The notes under the pieces were generated by a model. It was given only the letters and a program-made list of their open reading frames with translations. It was not told the origin of the DNA and made no database searches. Shown here piece by piece: positions 1 to 8,707 of a stretch of 64,000 nt of DNA. Source of the stretch: Diacronema lutheri (lineage: Eukaryota > Haptophyta > Pavlovophyceae > Pavlovales > Pavlovaceae); contig JAGTXO010000005.1 of the NCBI GenBank assembly GCA_019448385.1, forward strand, positions 124,001 through 188,000, in the 5' to 3' direction. The position numbers and the translations under genes were made by a program. How positions within the stretch are numbered: the first letter of the stretch is position 1; each line of letters begins with the position of its first letter.

Positions 1-925
1 CGCGCGCGGCGCCGAGCGCGCGCTCGGCGCGCGCGAGCGACGGAGCCGAGGCGCGACGCGCGGGCTCGGATGTGCCGCTCGGTGCGCGGCCGAGCCGCTC
101 CGCCGCCGCCAGGTCCACGACGGTGAGCACCGCCTCGTCGAACGCCGCCGCGCTGCGTGCGGCCGGCGCGCGCGCGGGCCGGACGCGAACAACGATGACG
201 GCATGGCCTACGATGACGGCATGGCCTCGAGCCAAGAGCCAGCCGCCGCCAGGGCTGCCGTGCGCGCGCGACGCAACGCGCGCGCTTGCGCGCCGGTGCG
301 CGATCCCGCTCAGCAGCGCGAGCGCGTGCTCGGCGCTCGCGCCAAGCTCGACGGCCTCAAGGCCGTCGACAATCGCGCCGCGCCGCCCGTCGTCGCGCAC
401 GCGCAGCGGCGGGCGCTCGGCGCCGGCGGGCTCGTGGACGATGAGATCGTGCACAGCGCGGTCGAGATACACCTCGTAGGCGCTCATCCACATGCGCAGC
501 GGCGCGCGTGCCGCGCGCGCACGCGCGTGCGCGGTGCACAGGTGGAGCAGCGCGAGCGGCAGGAGCGCCGCTGGCGGGCCAGCGGGCGCGTCGTCGGCGC
601 CAAAGAGCGAGAGCGTCTTGTCTGAGCTAGCAGGTCCGAGCGCAAGGAGCGTCGAGCTGTATCCGGCGAGCACATCGCGTACGCACGCGCCGCAGCTCGC
701 GTCGTACGCTTCGCGCGCACCAGCGCCTGGCTCGAGGAGTGCGTCAGCCTCGAAGACGCGCGGCTCGCAATACGGGCGCTGCAGCGCAAGGCGCCTCTCC
801 GCATGGCGGAACGCAACGCAGCTGCTCTCCGAGCCGTCCGCGCACGTCGCGTCGCGGTGCGGCGCGACGCGCACGATCATGCGGACAACGTCTGCCGATG
901 TGCCCCGCACCGGCGCCGGCTCCAT
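1..925 (-). CDS. Kinesin-like motor domain protein, partial, degenerate nucleotide site
   Basis: The frame from the ATG at 925 stays open to the window edge (308 codons), so the gene continues to the left. The order of segments is that of a kinesin motor: VRMIVRVAP near residue 14 (canonical VRVxVRxRP), the pre-P-loop strand GYSSTLLALGPASSDKT at 88-104, LRMWMSAYEVYLDRAVHDLI near 147 (canonical vSyxEIYnExvxDLL), HAVIVVRV, and VVDLAAAERLG (canonical LVDLAGSER). The nucleotide-binding residues are altered: GPASSDKT replaces GQTGSGKT, LARGH replaces SSRSH, and DLAAAE replaces DLAGSE. It may be an ATP-independent pseudo-motor or a decaying gene. In DNA this GC-rich a long stop-free frame is weak evidence on its own; the ordered motif match is the main support. 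The patatin gene starts 30 bp away on the other strand. Confidence 0.7.
   Translation of the reverse strand, partial: MEPAPVRGTSADVVRMIVRVAPHRDATCADGSESSCVAFRHAERRLALQRPYCEPRVFEADALLEPGAGAREAYDASCGACVRDVLAGYSSTLLALGPASSDKTLSLFGADDAPAGPPAALLPLALLHLCTAHARARAARAPLRMWMSAYEVYLDRAVHDLIVHEPAGAERPPLRVRDDGRRGAIVDGLEAVELGASAEHALALLSGIAHRRASARVASRAHGSPGGGWLLARGHAVIVGHAVIVVRVRPARAPAARSAAAFDEAVLTVVDLAAAERLGRAPSGTSEPARRASAPSLARAERALGAAR
193..228. repeat. 18-bp tandem duplication inside the kinesin-like frame
   Basis: Two adjacent copies of cgatgacggcatggccta (193-210 and 211-228, last base differs). On the minus strand they code HAVIVG twice in a row, at the strand that follows switch I in kinesins. The duplication keeps frame but lengthens a core beta strand. 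Confidence 0.85.
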
Positions 926-955
926 CGTGCATGAAGGCCGTTGAAGAAAAGTGGG
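926..955. promoter_or_regulatory. 30-bp spacer between divergent start codons (kinesin-like / patatin)
   Basis: The two ATGs at 925 (-) and 956 (+) are separated by only 30 bp, so each 5' leader and any core promoter must be extremely short or reach into the neighbouring coding region. No TATA-like sequence is visible in the spacer. Confidence 0.5.
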
Positions 956-3694
956 ATGGCTTTGCGGCGGCGGCAAGTGGCCGTCGAGGCGCTGCTCGTC
1001 GTCGCGGGCGTGTGCGTTGGGATCGCCGCGTCCAGGCGGGGTAGCGCCGACGCGCCAAGCCATACGCGCGTGGCGCGCCACGCGCAACAGCCACCGAGCC
1101 CCGCCGCGCCGCCCGCGCCGCGCGGACCCTTGCGCGCGTGCTCGGGTCGCTACTCGGCGCTCGCGATCGACGGGAGCGGCGCCGGCGCGCTGGGCGCGGC
1201 GCAGCTGCTCGCCGAGCTCGAAGCGCGGGTGAACCAGCTCTCGCCACGCGGGACGGCCGCTTCCATCGGCGATCGCTTTGACGTTATTGTCGGCGCGTCT
1301 GGCGGCGCGCTCTCCGCCGCGCTGCTCGCCGCGGGCGAGCGCGCGTCCGACGTCGCGCGGATGTGGGCGGACGCGCCCGGAGCGGTATGCTCGCGTACGC
1401 TCGCCTACTGCACGGCCGATGATCGCGCGGCGCTCGCGTCCACGTGCGCGCCGCCCGTCGCGCAGCTCAGCCGTCTCGGGTGCGGCGGCGGGTCCGAGTC
1501 AGCGGCTGCCGCGCCGCGCGCCAACGCGTCGGCCGTCGGCGCGGCCGTGCCTACACCGCGCTGTGCCGGAGCGCTCGCGCGCTGCGCGGGCGGTGCGCCG
1601 CTCATTCGGCACGACGGCCTCCTCGCGCTCACGCGAGGCCTCGCGCCGCCCGACGGTCCGGCCGCCGGCCGCGGCACTTTGCCAAATCGCACGCGCGGCC
1701 GACTGCCGGCGTCGAGCGCCACGCTCGCCGCCGCCGTCGGCGCGCGGCGCGCGCTCGCGCTGCTCGCGTCGGACGCGCGCGCGCGCGAGACTGTCGCGTT
1801 CAGCACGCTGGGCTGGACGTCGGCCCTCGCGCGCGTCGAGACGCGGCCGTATAATCTCGCGGAGCTCCTGGCGGGGGCCATGGCCGCTCCGCTCGTCTTC
1901 GCGCCCGTCGAGGCGCGCGGCGCGCCGGCGGACGGACGTCCGGCCGGCGGTCAGGCCGGCGCCGGCGGCGCCGGCGTTGGAGCGGCGGCGGCGGGATCGG
2001 CGGCGGGCGCGGCGAGCGGCGCGTGCGCCACGACGGACGGCGCGCGCGGCGCGCCGTCCGTCGGCCTGCCGGCCGAGAAGGGCCGCGCGAGGTCTACGCC
2101 CAGCGCGGCGCTAGCGGCGCGCGGCAGCGGATGCGCCGGCGTCGTGCCCGCGCCAGCGGACGTCGCGCCCGCGCTCGTCCTCGCGGACGCGGCGCCGGCG
2201 TTCCCAAACAGCGCGACGCTCGCGCTCGAGCTCGCCCAGGCCCTCGCGTCGGCGCGCGAAGGCTCGGCGTGCGCGCTGCCCGCTGCGCAGCTCGTGCTCG
2301 TGTCCATAGGCAGCGGCGCAGGCGCCGCCGCGGCCGGCAGCGCCGGCGCGTGGGCGCCGAGCGTGGCGCGCGTGCTCGCGCCACCCGGCGCCAGCGAGTC
2401 GGCGCTTCGCTGGCTCGCCGCGCTCGCCGGCGCGGGCGATCCGGCGGTGTGGCACGGCGGTCCGGACTTGCGCGCCGCGGAGGCTGCCGGCACCCTTGGC
2501 ACGCGCGCGCCGGCCGTCGACCAGCGCGCCGCGTGGGGTCCACTGCGCCTCGTCTTCGCGCCGTTCACGCGCGCCGCGCCCGCCGCAACCGCCGCCGGTC
2601 CGCTCGGCGGCGGGCCAGCACTGCTCAGCGGCGCGGCGGCGGCGGGGCTCGACGCGCTGGTCCACTTGGCACTCGCCGCGCGCTACGCGCGCGCCGCACC
2701 GTCGAGTGGGAGTGGCGAGGGCGATGGCGGCTACTGGCGCATACACCTCGCCACGCCCTTGGCGAGGCGGCTCGCCAGCGCGGCGCTGTGCGATGCGCCC
2801 GTGGAATCGCTCGCGGCGGCGCTCGCGGCCGCGCGCGACGCCGCGAGCGCACAGGCGACGCAGCTCGCGGTGCTTGCGAGCCGCCTCGCGCCGCGCGCGC
2901 TCGGCGCGCCGGCGCCAGCGGCGGGCGGTGCGTCGACGGCGGGCGGCAGCGACGGCGCGGCGCGCGCGGCTGCGGATCTCGCATACTGCAGGCGCTCGGG
3001 CGAGGCGTGGAAGCGGTTGGCCGCCGGCGCGGGCTCTCCCGGCGCGCGTGCGCGCGCCGCGCGCTGCGCAGCGCTGGGCGTGCAGCTCGGCCAGCCGTTC
3101 CCGCCGCCGGCGCCAGTCGTGCGCGCGCCGCCACCGCCCTCGCCCTCTCCGCCGCCGCCGCCCACGCCACCGCCGCCGTCGCCGTCGCCGCCGCCGCCGC
3201 CGCCACCGTCGCCGTCGCCACCACCTCCGCCCTCGCCGCCGCCCTCGCCGCGCCCGCCGCCCAGCCGCCCGCCGCCGCCTCCGGGGATCTGGCTCGACGG
3301 CTCGCCGAGCTCCGTCAAGACCGTCGATCATTTCCTCACCTTCGACCTTGGCCTCAGCCGCGCGAGCCCGCCGTCTCGGCCGCACTCGCCGCCTTCGCCG
3401 GCGCGCGCCGCGCGCGCTCCCGCGCGCGCGGCCCCCGCGCGGCCAGGAGCGGCGCTCGGCGTGGAGTCGCCGCGCGTGGACGGCATGCGCGCAGCCGTGC
3501 AGCCTGAGAGCGCGGCGAGCGCGGCGTGGTCGCGCGCGGCATCGTCGCACGCGTCGCAGCCGCCGCCGCCGCCGCCGCCGCGCGCGCCGGGCGCGGGCGC
3601 GGCGCCGCCACCATCGTTTCCTCCGCCTTGGCTCTTTCCAGCGGCGGCCGGCCGCGCCGCCGGCGGCGCGGCGGCCGGCCCCGGGCCCGTCTAG
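956..3694 (+). CDS. Membrane-anchored patatin-like phospholipase with proline-rich tail
   Basis: Predicted 912-residue acyl hydrolase of the patatin family (release of fatty acids from membrane glycerolipids). The longest frame starts at a TTG at 941; the first ATG is at 956. Residues about 8-27 form a hydrophobic anchor. The glycine-rich oxyanion segment DGSGAGALG is near residue 71, the nucleophile elbow GASGG (GxSxG form) near 112, and the dyad aspartate probably lies in LADAAPAFPNSA near 410, where DGG/DGA is usual. The centre is interrupted by Ala/Gly-rich low-complexity inserts. Around residues 720-780 there is a Pro/Ser tract of the PPSPSPPPPP type, like cell-wall hydroxyproline-rich proteins and a possible substrate class for the arabinosyltransferase encoded at 6983-8683. 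Some of the low-complexity inserts could be unspliced in-frame introns. The 3' end is convergent with the next gene (61 bp). Confidence 0.72.
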   Translation: MALRRRQVAVEALLVVAGVCVGIAASRRGSADAPSHTRVARHAQQPPSPAAPPAPRGPLRACSGRYSALAIDGSGAGALGAAQLLAELEARVNQLSPRGTAASIGDRFDVIVGASGGALSAALLAAGERASDVARMWADAPGAVCSRTLAYCTADDRAALASTCAPPVAQLSRLGCGGGSESAAAAPRANASAVGAAVPTPRCAGALARCAGGAPLIRHDGLLALTRGLAPPDGPAAGRGTLPNRTRGRLPASSATLAAAVGARRALALLASDARARETVAFSTLGWTSALARVETRPYNLAELLAGAMAAPLVFAPVEARGAPADGRPAGGQAGAGGAGVGAAAAGSAAGAASGACATTDGARGAPSVGLPAEKGRARSTPSAALAARGSGCAGVVPAPADVAPALVLADAAPAFPNSATLALELAQALASAREGSACALPAAQLVLVSIGSGAGAAAAGSAGAWAPSVARVLAPPGASESALRWLAALAGAGDPAVWHGGPDLRAAEAAGTLGTRAPAVDQRAAWGPLRLVFAPFTRAAPAATAAGPLGGGPALLSGAAAAGLDALVHLALAARYARAAPSSGSGEGDGGYWRIHLATPLARRLASAALCDAPVESLAAALAAARDAASAQATQLAVLASRLAPRALGAPAPAAGGASTAGGSDGAARAAADLAYCRRSGEAWKRLAAGAGSPGARARAARCAALGVQLGQPFPPPAPVVRAPPPPSPSPPPPPTPPPPSPSPPPPPPPSPSPPPPPSPPPSPRPPPSRPPPPPGIWLDGSPSSVKTVDHFLTFDLGLSRASPPSRPHSPPSPARAARAPARAAPARPGAALGVESPRVDGMRAAVQPESAASAAWSRAASSHASQPPPPPPPRAPGAGAAPPPSFPPPWLFPAAAGRAAGGAAAGPGPV

Positions 3695-3755
3695 AGACGG
3701 TCGTGTACGCCGATCGGCATTCCTGAGGAGCCGAGGGCAGGAGCCCGGGCCCGTG

Positions 3756-4547
3756 TCAGAGCGCCCACGCCTCGCCATTGACCGAGTCGTCGCCAAGCAC
3801 CGCGTCGAGGTCGTCCTTGCTCAAGTACGTGCGCGCGCTCAGCCACGCGCTCTCGTCGCGCGAAAGCACGCCGTGGCCGTCGAGCACGCGCAGCAGCTCG
3901 TCCAGCCCGCGCCGTGCCGCGTCGACATATAGGCGCGCTTCGGCTGGGACGAAGAGGCCGATGCCCTCGCGCAGCTTGCAGAGCGTCTGGACGACGTCCG
4001 CTTGGATCCCGCACCGGCGCCAGCCGCAGTTGCCCCATTCCCAGCCGATCTCGGCGCGCATCGCGGCGGTCGCAAGCTCGCTCGCCATCACCACGCGCAC
4101 GCTCCGCTCCACGTCCTCACGCACCGTCTGCGCGAGGCGCGACAGCTCGTCCCACCGCCGGTCCGCGGCGAGGTCCATTGCACGGTCCAGCTCGCGCGCG
4201 CTGTGCAACAGGCGCTCAGTGGCGGCGCGCGCGTCGGCGCGCGTGGGCAGCGACGCGGGCGAAGCTCGCACGGCGCCCTCCCGCCGCCGCTCGCGCGCGA
4301 GCTGCTCGGCGAGCTCGTTGACTGATCTGAGCGCACCGTCTGGCGAATCGGCGTTCGCGCCGCCGGCGCGCACGCCCAGCCTGCCCGTCGGGCCCTCGAG
4401 CCACGCGAGGCCTGAGCCGGCGAGGGCGCTGAGGCCAACGCTCGCCACCACCTCGAGCGCGTGTCGTCGGCCGACCACCGCGCCGTGAGCGGGCGTCAGG
4501 CTGAGGCGCGTCGCGGCCAGGCAGCTCGCGGCCAAAAATCCAGCCAT
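3756..4547 (-). CDS. Predicted thylakoid lumen protein with twin-arginine leader (unknown function)
   Basis: A 263-residue protein. The first 17 residues are hydrophobic like an ER signal; GRRHALEVVASVGLSALAG at about 26-44 looks like a twin-arginine thylakoid transfer peptide. The mature part is alpha-helical and charged, with a conserved-looking block GNCGWRRCGIQADVV around residue 170 and repeated RRGLDELLRVLD-type helices. I do not recognise a named family; the combination suggests a lumenal protein of secondary-plastid algae. Its ATG (4547-4545) overlaps the ATG of the NFU gene by two bases inside the palindrome CCATGG. No nearer downstream ATG exists before about residue 103, so moving this start would remove the leader. 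Confidence 0.55.
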   Translation of the reverse strand: MAGFLAASCLAATRLSLTPAHGAVVGRRHALEVVASVGLSALAGSGLAWLEGPTGRLGVRAGGANADSPDGALRSVNELAEQLARERRREGAVRASPASLPTRADARAATERLLHSARELDRAMDLAADRRWDELSRLAQTVREDVERSVRVVMASELATAAMRAEIGWEWGNCGWRRCGIQADVVQTLCKLREGIGLFVPAEARLYVDAARRGLDELLRVLDGHGVLSRDESAWLSARTYLSKDDLDAVLGDDSVNGEAWAL

Positions 4548-4730
4548 GGCGCTCGTGGCGCTCCTCGCCGTGCTCGTCGCGGGCGCGACGACGCACGCCG
4601 CCCGTTCGGCGCTCGTGCGCGCGCACGCGCCGGCGAGCCGGCTCGCGCTCGCGCGCCCGTTGGCCGTGCGGCCCGTGATGTCGTCAACCCGCCCGAGCGG
4701 GGCGCCCGGCGCGCGCGGCGCTTACGAGGC

Positions 4731-4761
<31 letters not shown>

Positions 4762-5367
4762 GCGTTCGTGCCTCCGGCGGAGCGGGTGAGGCGGGCGCAG
4801 GACGGTGCCGGCGCCGTGATCAGCCCCTTTGCGAATGCCGCATCCACGCCCGCGCCGCCCGCCGCCGCCGCGCCGTCGGCTCTTCTCGCGCTGACCGCGG
4901 AGAACGTGGACGCGGCGCTCGACGAGGTGCGGCCGGCGCTCCTCGCCGACGGCGGCAACATCGAGGTCGTCGAGGTGGACGCATCAAGTGGCGTTGTGAA
5001 GCTCGCGCTGCAGGGCGCGTGCACCACCTGCCCCTCCGCGAGCATCACGATGCAGCAGGGCGTCGAGTCGACGCTCCGGCGCGTCTTCCCGCAGATCTCG
5101 AGCGTCGTCGCCGTGCCGCCGCGCGCGGCAGACGCGGGCGCGGCGAGCGATCCGGCGGAGCTGACGATCGAGGCGGTGCAGGAGGTGGTCACGCAGATCT
5201 TGCCCGCCATCACGGGCATGGGCGGAACGCTCCGACTCGTCTCCGCCTCCGCCGACGGGCGCGTCGAGGTCCAGTTCACAGGGCCGGCGCGCGTGCAGTA
5301 CGGCGTCGACCTCGCGCTGCGCGACAACAAGCTGGTGAAGGAGGTGGTATTCAGCGCGCCAAAGTGA
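4546..5367 (+). CDS. Plastid NFU-type iron-sulfur cluster scaffold
   Basis: A 273-residue NifU-like protein that would assemble and deliver Fe-S clusters in the plastid. Residues 1-44 read as signal peptide plus transit peptide (MALVALLAVLVAGATTHA, then an Arg/Ala/Ser-rich stretch). An acidic Asp run follows (about 65-74). The first NifU C-terminal-type domain carries the cluster ligands in GACTTCPSAS with Cys159 and Cys162. A second, degenerate domain without the CxxC occupies about 205-270, the arrangement of plant plastid NFU1-3. Only the M1 start keeps the targeting leader; M45 would make a cytosolic form. Confidence 0.88.
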
Positions 5368-5454
5368 CGCCGCACCCCGCGGGGTGCGGCGCTCATGATC
5401 AGAGGGAGGGTTGACTGTGATCTTGAGACCTTGACCTACTCTGGTCACCGCCCC

Positions 5455-5463
5455 TATTTTAAA
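5455..5463 (+). promoter_or_regulatory. TATTTTAAA element upstream of the protein kinase
   Basis: TATTTTAAA lies 33 bp before the chosen ATG of the kinase, in a stretch (5395-5480) clearly less GC-rich than its surroundings. The same nine bases occur upstream of the mevalonate kinase gene at 31312-31320. A TATA-like core element is the simplest reading. Confidence 0.45.
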
Positions 5464-5496
5464 TGTTCGGTCAGCGGGAGATCGTCGGATGTGCTC

Positions 5497-6906
5497 ATGG
5501 AGGTTGAGCACGACCCGTCCATCGAGCTCGCTTTCCCGCGCGCCCTTCGCGCACGCTACGAGCTGATCCGCGGGGGCGCGCTGGGCGCGGGACACTTTTC
5601 GACGGTGCTCCTCGCGCGCAAGCGCGTCAGCGGCGAGCACGTCGCCATCAAGCTCGTGCAAAAGGGCTCGGCGGACGGCACGCGCGCAGCGTGCGCCGAG
5701 GTCGCGACGCTCCGGCGCGCGGGCGCGCACCCGCACATCATCGGCTTGCACGACGTCTTTGAGGACGCGCGCGCTTATTACTTGGTCCTCGAGCACGCCG
5801 GCGGCGGCGACTTGCTCGCCGCCCTCCTCCGCGAGCCGTCCGGCTCGTTTGACGAGGTGCGCGCGCGCGAGCTCGTCGCGCAGCTCGCGTCCGCGCTGCG
5901 CCACCTGCACGCGCGCTCCATCTGCCACCGCGACTTGAAGCTGGACAACATCTTGGTCAGTGCGAATGAGCCGCTCGCGCTCAAGCTCGCCGACTTTGGC
6001 CTCGCGAGCGAGATCGAGCCGCCGCCGGCGGGTGAGCACCCGCACGCAGGCCGCCAGCTAAGCGACCCGTGCGGCACCGCGGCCTACGCCGCGCCCGAGC
6101 TCATGCGCGTCGCGCCGGGTACGGCGGGTGGCGGAGCACCCGACGGGCTGCACGCGCAGGCCCGATGCGCCGGCCACGGCCTCGGCGTCGACGTCTGGGC
6201 GCTCGGCGTTGTCACGTTTGCGCTGCTGTGTGGCGAGATGCCCGAATTTCAATTTGAGCACGGGGCGCCGCCGCTTGATCAGCCGGGCAGGCGCGCCGGC
6301 GACATGTTCGAGCGCGCTCAGCCCGGCGAGCGCGGCGACGCCGACGGCGCGCGAAGCGACGGCCAATCCGACGGCGTGGACGGCATGGGCGCGCCGCGCT
6401 GCGCGTGCGCTCCGCCGTCGATGGATGGGCCATGCTGGCGGCGCGTCTCGACGGAGGGCAAGGAGCTCTTACGCGCGATGCTCGACGCAGAGCCAACGCG
6501 ACGGCCGACAGCCGTGCAGATCCTCGCGCACGCATGGTTCGCGGACTCGGCCGCTGCGGCGGCCGCGCGCGCGTTGGCAGCCGCGGATACTGGCGACGCG
6601 CTTGACCAGCGCCCGGGCTGGGCGGCGAGGGCCTTCTCGTGGCTGTCGGCGCGCCTCCCGCAGCCAGGGGCGCCGCTGCACAGCCGAGGCGGCTCGAGAC
6701 GCGGCAGCAACGCGCGGACGCCCGATGCGAACCTTGCCGCGCCGGAGGTCGCCGGCGCGGCGCCGCCAAAGCATGAGGCGCTCGCGCCGCTTCGACGAGA
6801 CGTCTCGTCGCCCTCCGAGCACGACACGGTAGGCGAGTTTGTGTGGCACGCGGACGACGCGTTTGATGCGTTCGACGGCGGCGCTGTGTCGCGGGCTGAG
6901 TGGTGA
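5497..6906 (+). CDS. Serine/threonine protein kinase, CAMK-like
   Basis: Predicted 469-residue kinase. Visible motifs: glycine loop GGALGAGHFSTV (about 24-35), VAIK lysine near 52, catalytic loop HRDLKLDN near 144, DFG near 166, AAPELM near 200, DVWALGVV, and a closing RRPTAVQILAHAWF. Two inserts are large: about 20 residues after SEIEPPPAG in the activation segment, and about 60 Asp/Gly-rich residues between LLCGEMPEFQFE and the RVSTEGKELLRAML helix; the second could hide an in-frame intron. An earlier in-frame ATG at 5395 exists, but its 34 codons are AT-rich and unlike coding sequence here, so 5497 is preferred. The 120-residue tail is low complexity. The substrate is unknown. Confidence 0.85.
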   Translation: MEVEHDPSIELAFPRALRARYELIRGGALGAGHFSTVLLARKRVSGEHVAIKLVQKGSADGTRAACAEVATLRRAGAHPHIIGLHDVFEDARAYYLVLEHAGGGDLLAALLREPSGSFDEVRARELVAQLASALRHLHARSICHRDLKLDNILVSANEPLALKLADFGLASEIEPPPAGEHPHAGRQLSDPCGTAAYAAPELMRVAPGTAGGGAPDGLHAQARCAGHGLGVDVWALGVVTFALLCGEMPEFQFEHGAPPLDQPGRRAGDMFERAQPGERGDADGARSDGQSDGVDGMGAPRCACAPPSMDGPCWRRVSTEGKELLRAMLDAEPTRRPTAVQILAHAWFADSAAAAAARALAAADTGDALDQRPGWAARAFSWLSARLPQPGAPLHSRGGSRRGSNARTPDANLAAPEVAGAAPPKHEALAPLRRDVSSPSEHDTVGEFVWHADDAFDAFDGGAVSRAEW

Positions 6907-6982
6907 CAAGAGCCGGTAGGACTTCTTTCAAAGATCACAGAATGCTACTCTTGTTTTCACCTCGGCGACGTGCCGTGTGCGC

Positions 6983-8683
6983 TCATGCTGCCGCTGTCGC
7001 CTTTGACGCCGCCACTATCGCGCACGTCCACAGCGCCGGGCCCCCGCGCGGCCGGTCGCGGTACGCGGTGAGGCCGCTGCCGGTGGGCTGCGCGACGTGC
7101 ACGTTGGCGTTGCCGCCGCCACCGTCAACGTATATGCACGCGCCGATCGGGCAGAGCGGCTGCAGCTCGGGGTTGTTCATCGAGGCCCAGCGCACGCTGC
7201 CGCCGCGCCCACTCATCCGCCCGTCGCCGCCGTCGCCCAGCTCGAGCTCAAACGCCTCGCCGCCGTCCGCGCGCGTGCACGCCCACCGGGTGCCGATGAG
7301 CGCGGCGATCAGCGGCATGACGCGCTTCTCCGTCTTGAAGCCGTTCTCGTGCTTAAGGAACCACGCCGCCCGCCGCCGGCCGTAGACCGACTGCTCCGAG
7401 AGCCGCACGCCCGCTGGCTTGCCGCCCCCGCCGGCTGTCGGCCAGTCGGTGATGTTGCCCATCGCCTCGTTAATTGCACCGACGAGCCAGAAGGCGGCGA
7501 CGTTGGCCTTGGGCGGCGGCAACGGCAGCGGCCGCTGCGGGTACGCATCCGAGAAGTGCCGCTTGTCGAGCGAGTACTCGCCAATCATCCACGGACGGCA
7601 CGGCGTCGAGTCGAGGTAATATTCAAATTGGTACGTGTAGTGCAAAATCCAATAGCGCTCTGTGAAACGCTCGAGCTGCGCGCGCGACGAGAGCGCGCCC
7701 GGCTCGACCTGAAAGTCGGCGAAGAGCGTGTGCCGCAGGCCCACGGCCGAGCTTGCGATCGCGTACCCCCACATCTCGATCACCCAGCCGAGGCGCGCGT
7801 CGGCCGCGGGGTCGAGCTTGAGCGCGATTGCCGTCTTGTGCCACGCGGCGCCGACGCGCTCGAGGTCGGGCTTGTGGATGAGGACGGGCGACGGGCCGAT
7901 CGGCTGCACAGTGCGGTAGTCGGGCGCCGTGCACGAGTCGCCGCACCCCGCGCGCCAGTGCCGGTGGACGATCGCCTCGAAGGCTGGATTGACGCCCATG
8001 TAATTGAAGACGTACGCCGACGGCGCGCCGGGCGCGGCGGTGTTCGGGATGGGCTGCATGAAGATGTGGTCGGTCTCGGCGATGAGCACGTATTCCTCGG
8101 GTATCCGCTCGCGCCAGTACGGCGCAGCCATCAGTTGCACGACCGAGTACGGCCGGTTGACGACTTTGTAGCCGTTGTACTGGCGCAGCTCCGCGTTGGT
8201 GTACTCGTGCACGAAGAAGGAGGGCACTTCGTCCTCGATGCCGTCGGGTCGCGCGCCAGCAGAGGCGACGAGCCGCGTGAAGCCCGTCATCTCGGTGCAC
8301 GCGCCCTTTGGATCGAGCGCGCGCTGCTTCAGCCAGTGGCGGTACATGACGCGGCACTGCCACTGCTGATACACCTGCCCCGTCGCCGTGAGGAGCGTGT
8401 GGTAGGGCTTGCGGCCCGGGCACTCGCCACCGGCGCCAGCAAAAACCGCCGTGCCACCCACGCCCGCCGCCGCAACGGCCGGTACGCTGAGCGCGAGGAC
8501 CGCGTCCGGCGCGCGGCGCGCGGCGCGGCCGCCGGGCGCGCCGGCGTCCGCGCTGGCTCCGGTCGCCGGTGCGCCGGCTGTTCTGCCCCTGTCGATCAGG
8601 TAGGGCACGATGCTCGATACGTTCACGCTGAGCACAAACGTGATCCCGAGGCACGCGAGCCGCCATGGCGTCAAGCGCGCCAT
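6983..8683 (-). CDS. HPAT: Hydroxyproline O-arabinosyltransferase-like glycosyltransferase
   Basis: Predicted 566-residue type II Golgi protein: short cytosolic tail, TM LACLGITFVLSVNVSSIVPY (about 9-28), stem, catalytic domain. The order of motifs matches the HPAT/RDN1 family that adds the first arabinose to hydroxyproline: PYHTLLTATGQVYQQWQCRV, MTGFTRL, KVVNRPYSVVQLM, EEYVLIAETDHIFMQPIPN (metal/donor site near 204), QPIGPSPVLIHK, LGWVIEMWGYAIA and HYTYQFEY. The longest frame extends upstream to 9070 over the dynein gene; the ATG at 8683 directly precedes the TM. Proline-rich proteins such as the patatin tail at 956-3694 would be plausible acceptors (inference). Confidence 0.9.
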   Translation of the reverse strand: MARLTPWRLACLGITFVLSVNVSSIVPYLIDRGRTAGAPATGASADAGAPGGRAARRAPDAVLALSVPAVAAAGVGGTAVFAGAGGECPGRKPYHTLLTATGQVYQQWQCRVMYRHWLKQRALDPKGACTEMTGFTRLVASAGARPDGIEDEVPSFFVHEYTNAELRQYNGYKVVNRPYSVVQLMAAPYWRERIPEEYVLIAETDHIFMQPIPNTAAPGAPSAYVFNYMGVNPAFEAIVHRHWRAGCGDSCTAPDYRTVQPIGPSPVLIHKPDLERVGAAWHKTAIALKLDPAADARLGWVIEMWGYAIASSAVGLRHTLFADFQVEPGALSSRAQLERFTERYWILHYTYQFEYYLDSTPCRPWMIGEYSLDKRHFSDAYPQRPLPLPPPKANVAAFWLVGAINEAMGNITDWPTAGGGGKPAGVRLSEQSVYGRRRAAWFLKHENGFKTEKRVMPLIAALIGTRWACTRADGGEAFELELGDGGDGRMSGRGGSVRWASMNNPELQPLCPIGACIYVDGGGGNANVHVAQPTGSGLTAYRDRPRGGPALWTCAIVAASKATAAA

Positions 8684-8707
8684 CGTGCGGGCCGTTACTT
8701 GCAAGCG
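8684..8707. promoter_or_regulatory. 24-bp spacer between divergent start codons (HPAT / dynein light chain)
   Basis: Only 24 bp separate the ATG of the glycosyltransferase (8683, -) from that of the dynein light chain (8708, +). Both starts are well supported by protein content, so the promoters must be shared or overlap coding sequence. Confidence 0.55.

Noticed and set aside
2111-3796. 561-codon minus-strand frame opposite the patatin gene
   Set aside because: Almost entirely Arg/Ala/Gly; a shadow of the plus-strand gene.
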